Below are positions 5,652 through 6,289 of a DNA stretch of 6,289 nt, piece after piece. The position numbers and the translations under genes were made by a program. The stretch is taken from NCBI GenBank assembly GCA_030036915.1, contig JASHSC010000557.1:1-6289 (forward strand), in the 5' to 3' direction. The first letter of the stretch is position 1. Each line of letters opens with the position of its first letter. The notes beneath the pieces were generated by a model that was given only the letters and a program-made list of their open reading frames with translations, was not told the DNA's origin and did not search any database. This DNA is from Terriglobia bacterium. Its GTDB lineage: Bacteria > Acidobacteriota > Terriglobia > UBA7540.

Positions 5652-5878
5652 GTCGCCTCCCGATTGTGGGATTTCGACAACTTGAGAGGGTTCTTTTGCA
5701 GCTTGGTTTTGAGGTGGTTCGTCAAAAAGGCAGCCACGTTTTTTATCGTCATCCTGACGGCCAAACTACCACTGTTCCCAATCATCCAGGCAGGGACCTT
5801 GCCAGGCCTCTGATCCGCGAAATCCTTCGCGAGATTGAGATCACGCCTGACGAGTTTACAAATCTCTTGAATCAGTAG
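5648..5878 (+). CDS. hicA: HicA-family toxin (mRNA interferase)
   Basis: HicA toxins have a double-stranded-RNA-binding-like fold and cut mRNAs, stopping growth when HicB is depleted. This 76-residue protein has the expected layout: PIVGFRQLERVLLQLGF (helix 1, residues 5-21), VVRQKGSHVFYRHPDG with the catalytic histidine H30 in the conserved GSH, then TTTVPNHPGRDLARPLIREILREI (40-63), the second core strand and helix. Translation starts at GTG 5648, which overlaps the hicB stop as GTGA, with GAGG at 5637-5640 seven nucleotides upstream. The two proteins are therefore probably translationally coupled. No key residue is missing, so the toxin looks functional. The C-terminal ITPDEFTNLLNQ is slightly longer than in minimal HicA proteins. 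It converges on the MFS gene with only 24 nt between stop codons. Confidence 0.92.
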   Translation: MSRLPIVGFRQLERVLLQLGFEVVRQKGSHVFYRHPDGQTTTVPNHPGRDLARPLIREILREIEITPDEFTNLLNQ

Positions 5879-5906
5879 GTGACTTTACCCGGCCGATCAG
5901 ACCTAC
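5875..5906. other. Short inverted repeat spanning both convergent stop codons
   Basis: GTAGGT (5875-5880) and ACCTAC (5901-5906) are inverted copies separated by 20 nt, and they include the hicA stop (5876-5878) and the minus-strand transporter stop (5903-5905). A 2-bp extension (GA/TC) is possible with a bulge. No T-run follows on either strand, so a bidirectional terminator is only a weak suggestion. Confidence 0.25.
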
Positions 5907-6289
5907 TTCGCCCGCTCCAAGCTCCCGCCTTCGCGGTGGTCGGCGCGGAGAAGCAAAACCGAAAAAATCAGACCCAGGAATCCAAGCGCAGCAAACATAA
6001 CCTGGCTCGCAGTATAGCCGTGCGTTGCGTCGCGCAGGGCGCCGCTGGCGATGGGGAAGGTTGCGAGTCCAAGGTTTTGGATGGCGGTCATCACGCCGAA
6101 CGCCGTGCCCACGCGGCGCGCGTCCACAATGAGCGGCACACTCGGCCAGATGCAAGCGGGCACAAGAACGAATGCCGCGCCCAGCACAATCATCGCGAGA
6201 ATCGGTGAGATGCGCGTCAGACCCAGCATGAGATGCGCGGGAACGATAAGCAACGAACCCAGCACCATCAGCGAAGCCCGGCGGCCCAC
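5903..6289 (-). CDS. MFS transporter, C-terminal part (5' end outside window)
   Basis: The minus-strand frame is open to the window edge and encodes the last 129 codons, including the stop, of a membrane protein. The first readable codon is GTG inside a GRRASL sequence, best read as an internal valine rather than a start. It matches the loop motif (D-x-x-GRR) found between helices 8 and 9 of major facilitator superfamily proteins. Four hydrophobic spans follow: LMVLGSLLIVPAHLMLGL; ILAMIVLGAAFVLVPACIW; GTAFGVMTAIQNLGLATFPI; VMFAALGFLGLIFSVLLL. These would be helices 9-12, ending in the charged tail RADHREGGSLERAK, probably cytoplasmic. GTAFGVMTAIQNLGLA is typical of helix 11 in MFS permeases. 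The substrate cannot be inferred from this part. The stop faces the hicA stop. Confidence 0.85.
   Translation of the reverse strand: MGRRASLMVLGSLLIVPAHLMLGLTRISPILAMIVLGAAFVLVPACIWPSVPLIVDARRVGTAFGVMTAIQNLGLATFPIASGALRDATHGYTASQVMFAALGFLGLIFSVLLLRADHREGGSLERAK

Overview
This window looks like a bacterial chromosome segment, moderately GC-rich in the large genes. The encoded protein families, the recG–rsmD neighbourhood, a secreted GH35/DUF5597 enzyme and several palindromic intergenic repeat types would fit a soil or environmental Acidobacteriota member. That assignment is an inference from gene families and remembered repeat styles, not from a marker gene or a search.

Layout, left to right: (1) the 3' half of recG (branch-migration DNA helicase), cut by the window edge; (2) a short gap filled by two inverted arrays of a degenerate octamer, running from the recG stop to the start codon of (3) rsmD (16S rRNA m2G966 methyltransferase); (4) a gap with a hairpin and a possible 18-residue leader ORF with a very strong Shine-Dalgarno; (5) a secreted GH35-type beta-galactosidase with a DUF5597 tail; (6) a 457-bp gene-free region containing four different structured or repetitive blocks: a CTCTGTGG-type inverted repeat, a small hairpin, a 45-nt hairpin and a 139-bp nested palindrome; (7) an M20-family dipeptidase; (8) a hicB–hicA toxin–antitoxin pair in antitoxin-first order; (9) the 3' end of an MFS transporter on the minus strand, convergent with hicA and cut by the right edge.

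The genes do not form one pathway. recG and rsmD are housekeeping functions. The glycosidase and the dipeptidase are separate catabolic enzymes, each set apart by structured intergenic DNA. The hicBA pair is a self-contained stress or stability module. No mobile-element gene, CRISPR array, tRNA or rRNA was seen. I found no clearly undescribed system. The most unusual content is the intergenic DNA, where three different repeat families sit directly against gene starts and stops, together with the short HicB antitoxin that lacks a DNA-binding domain.
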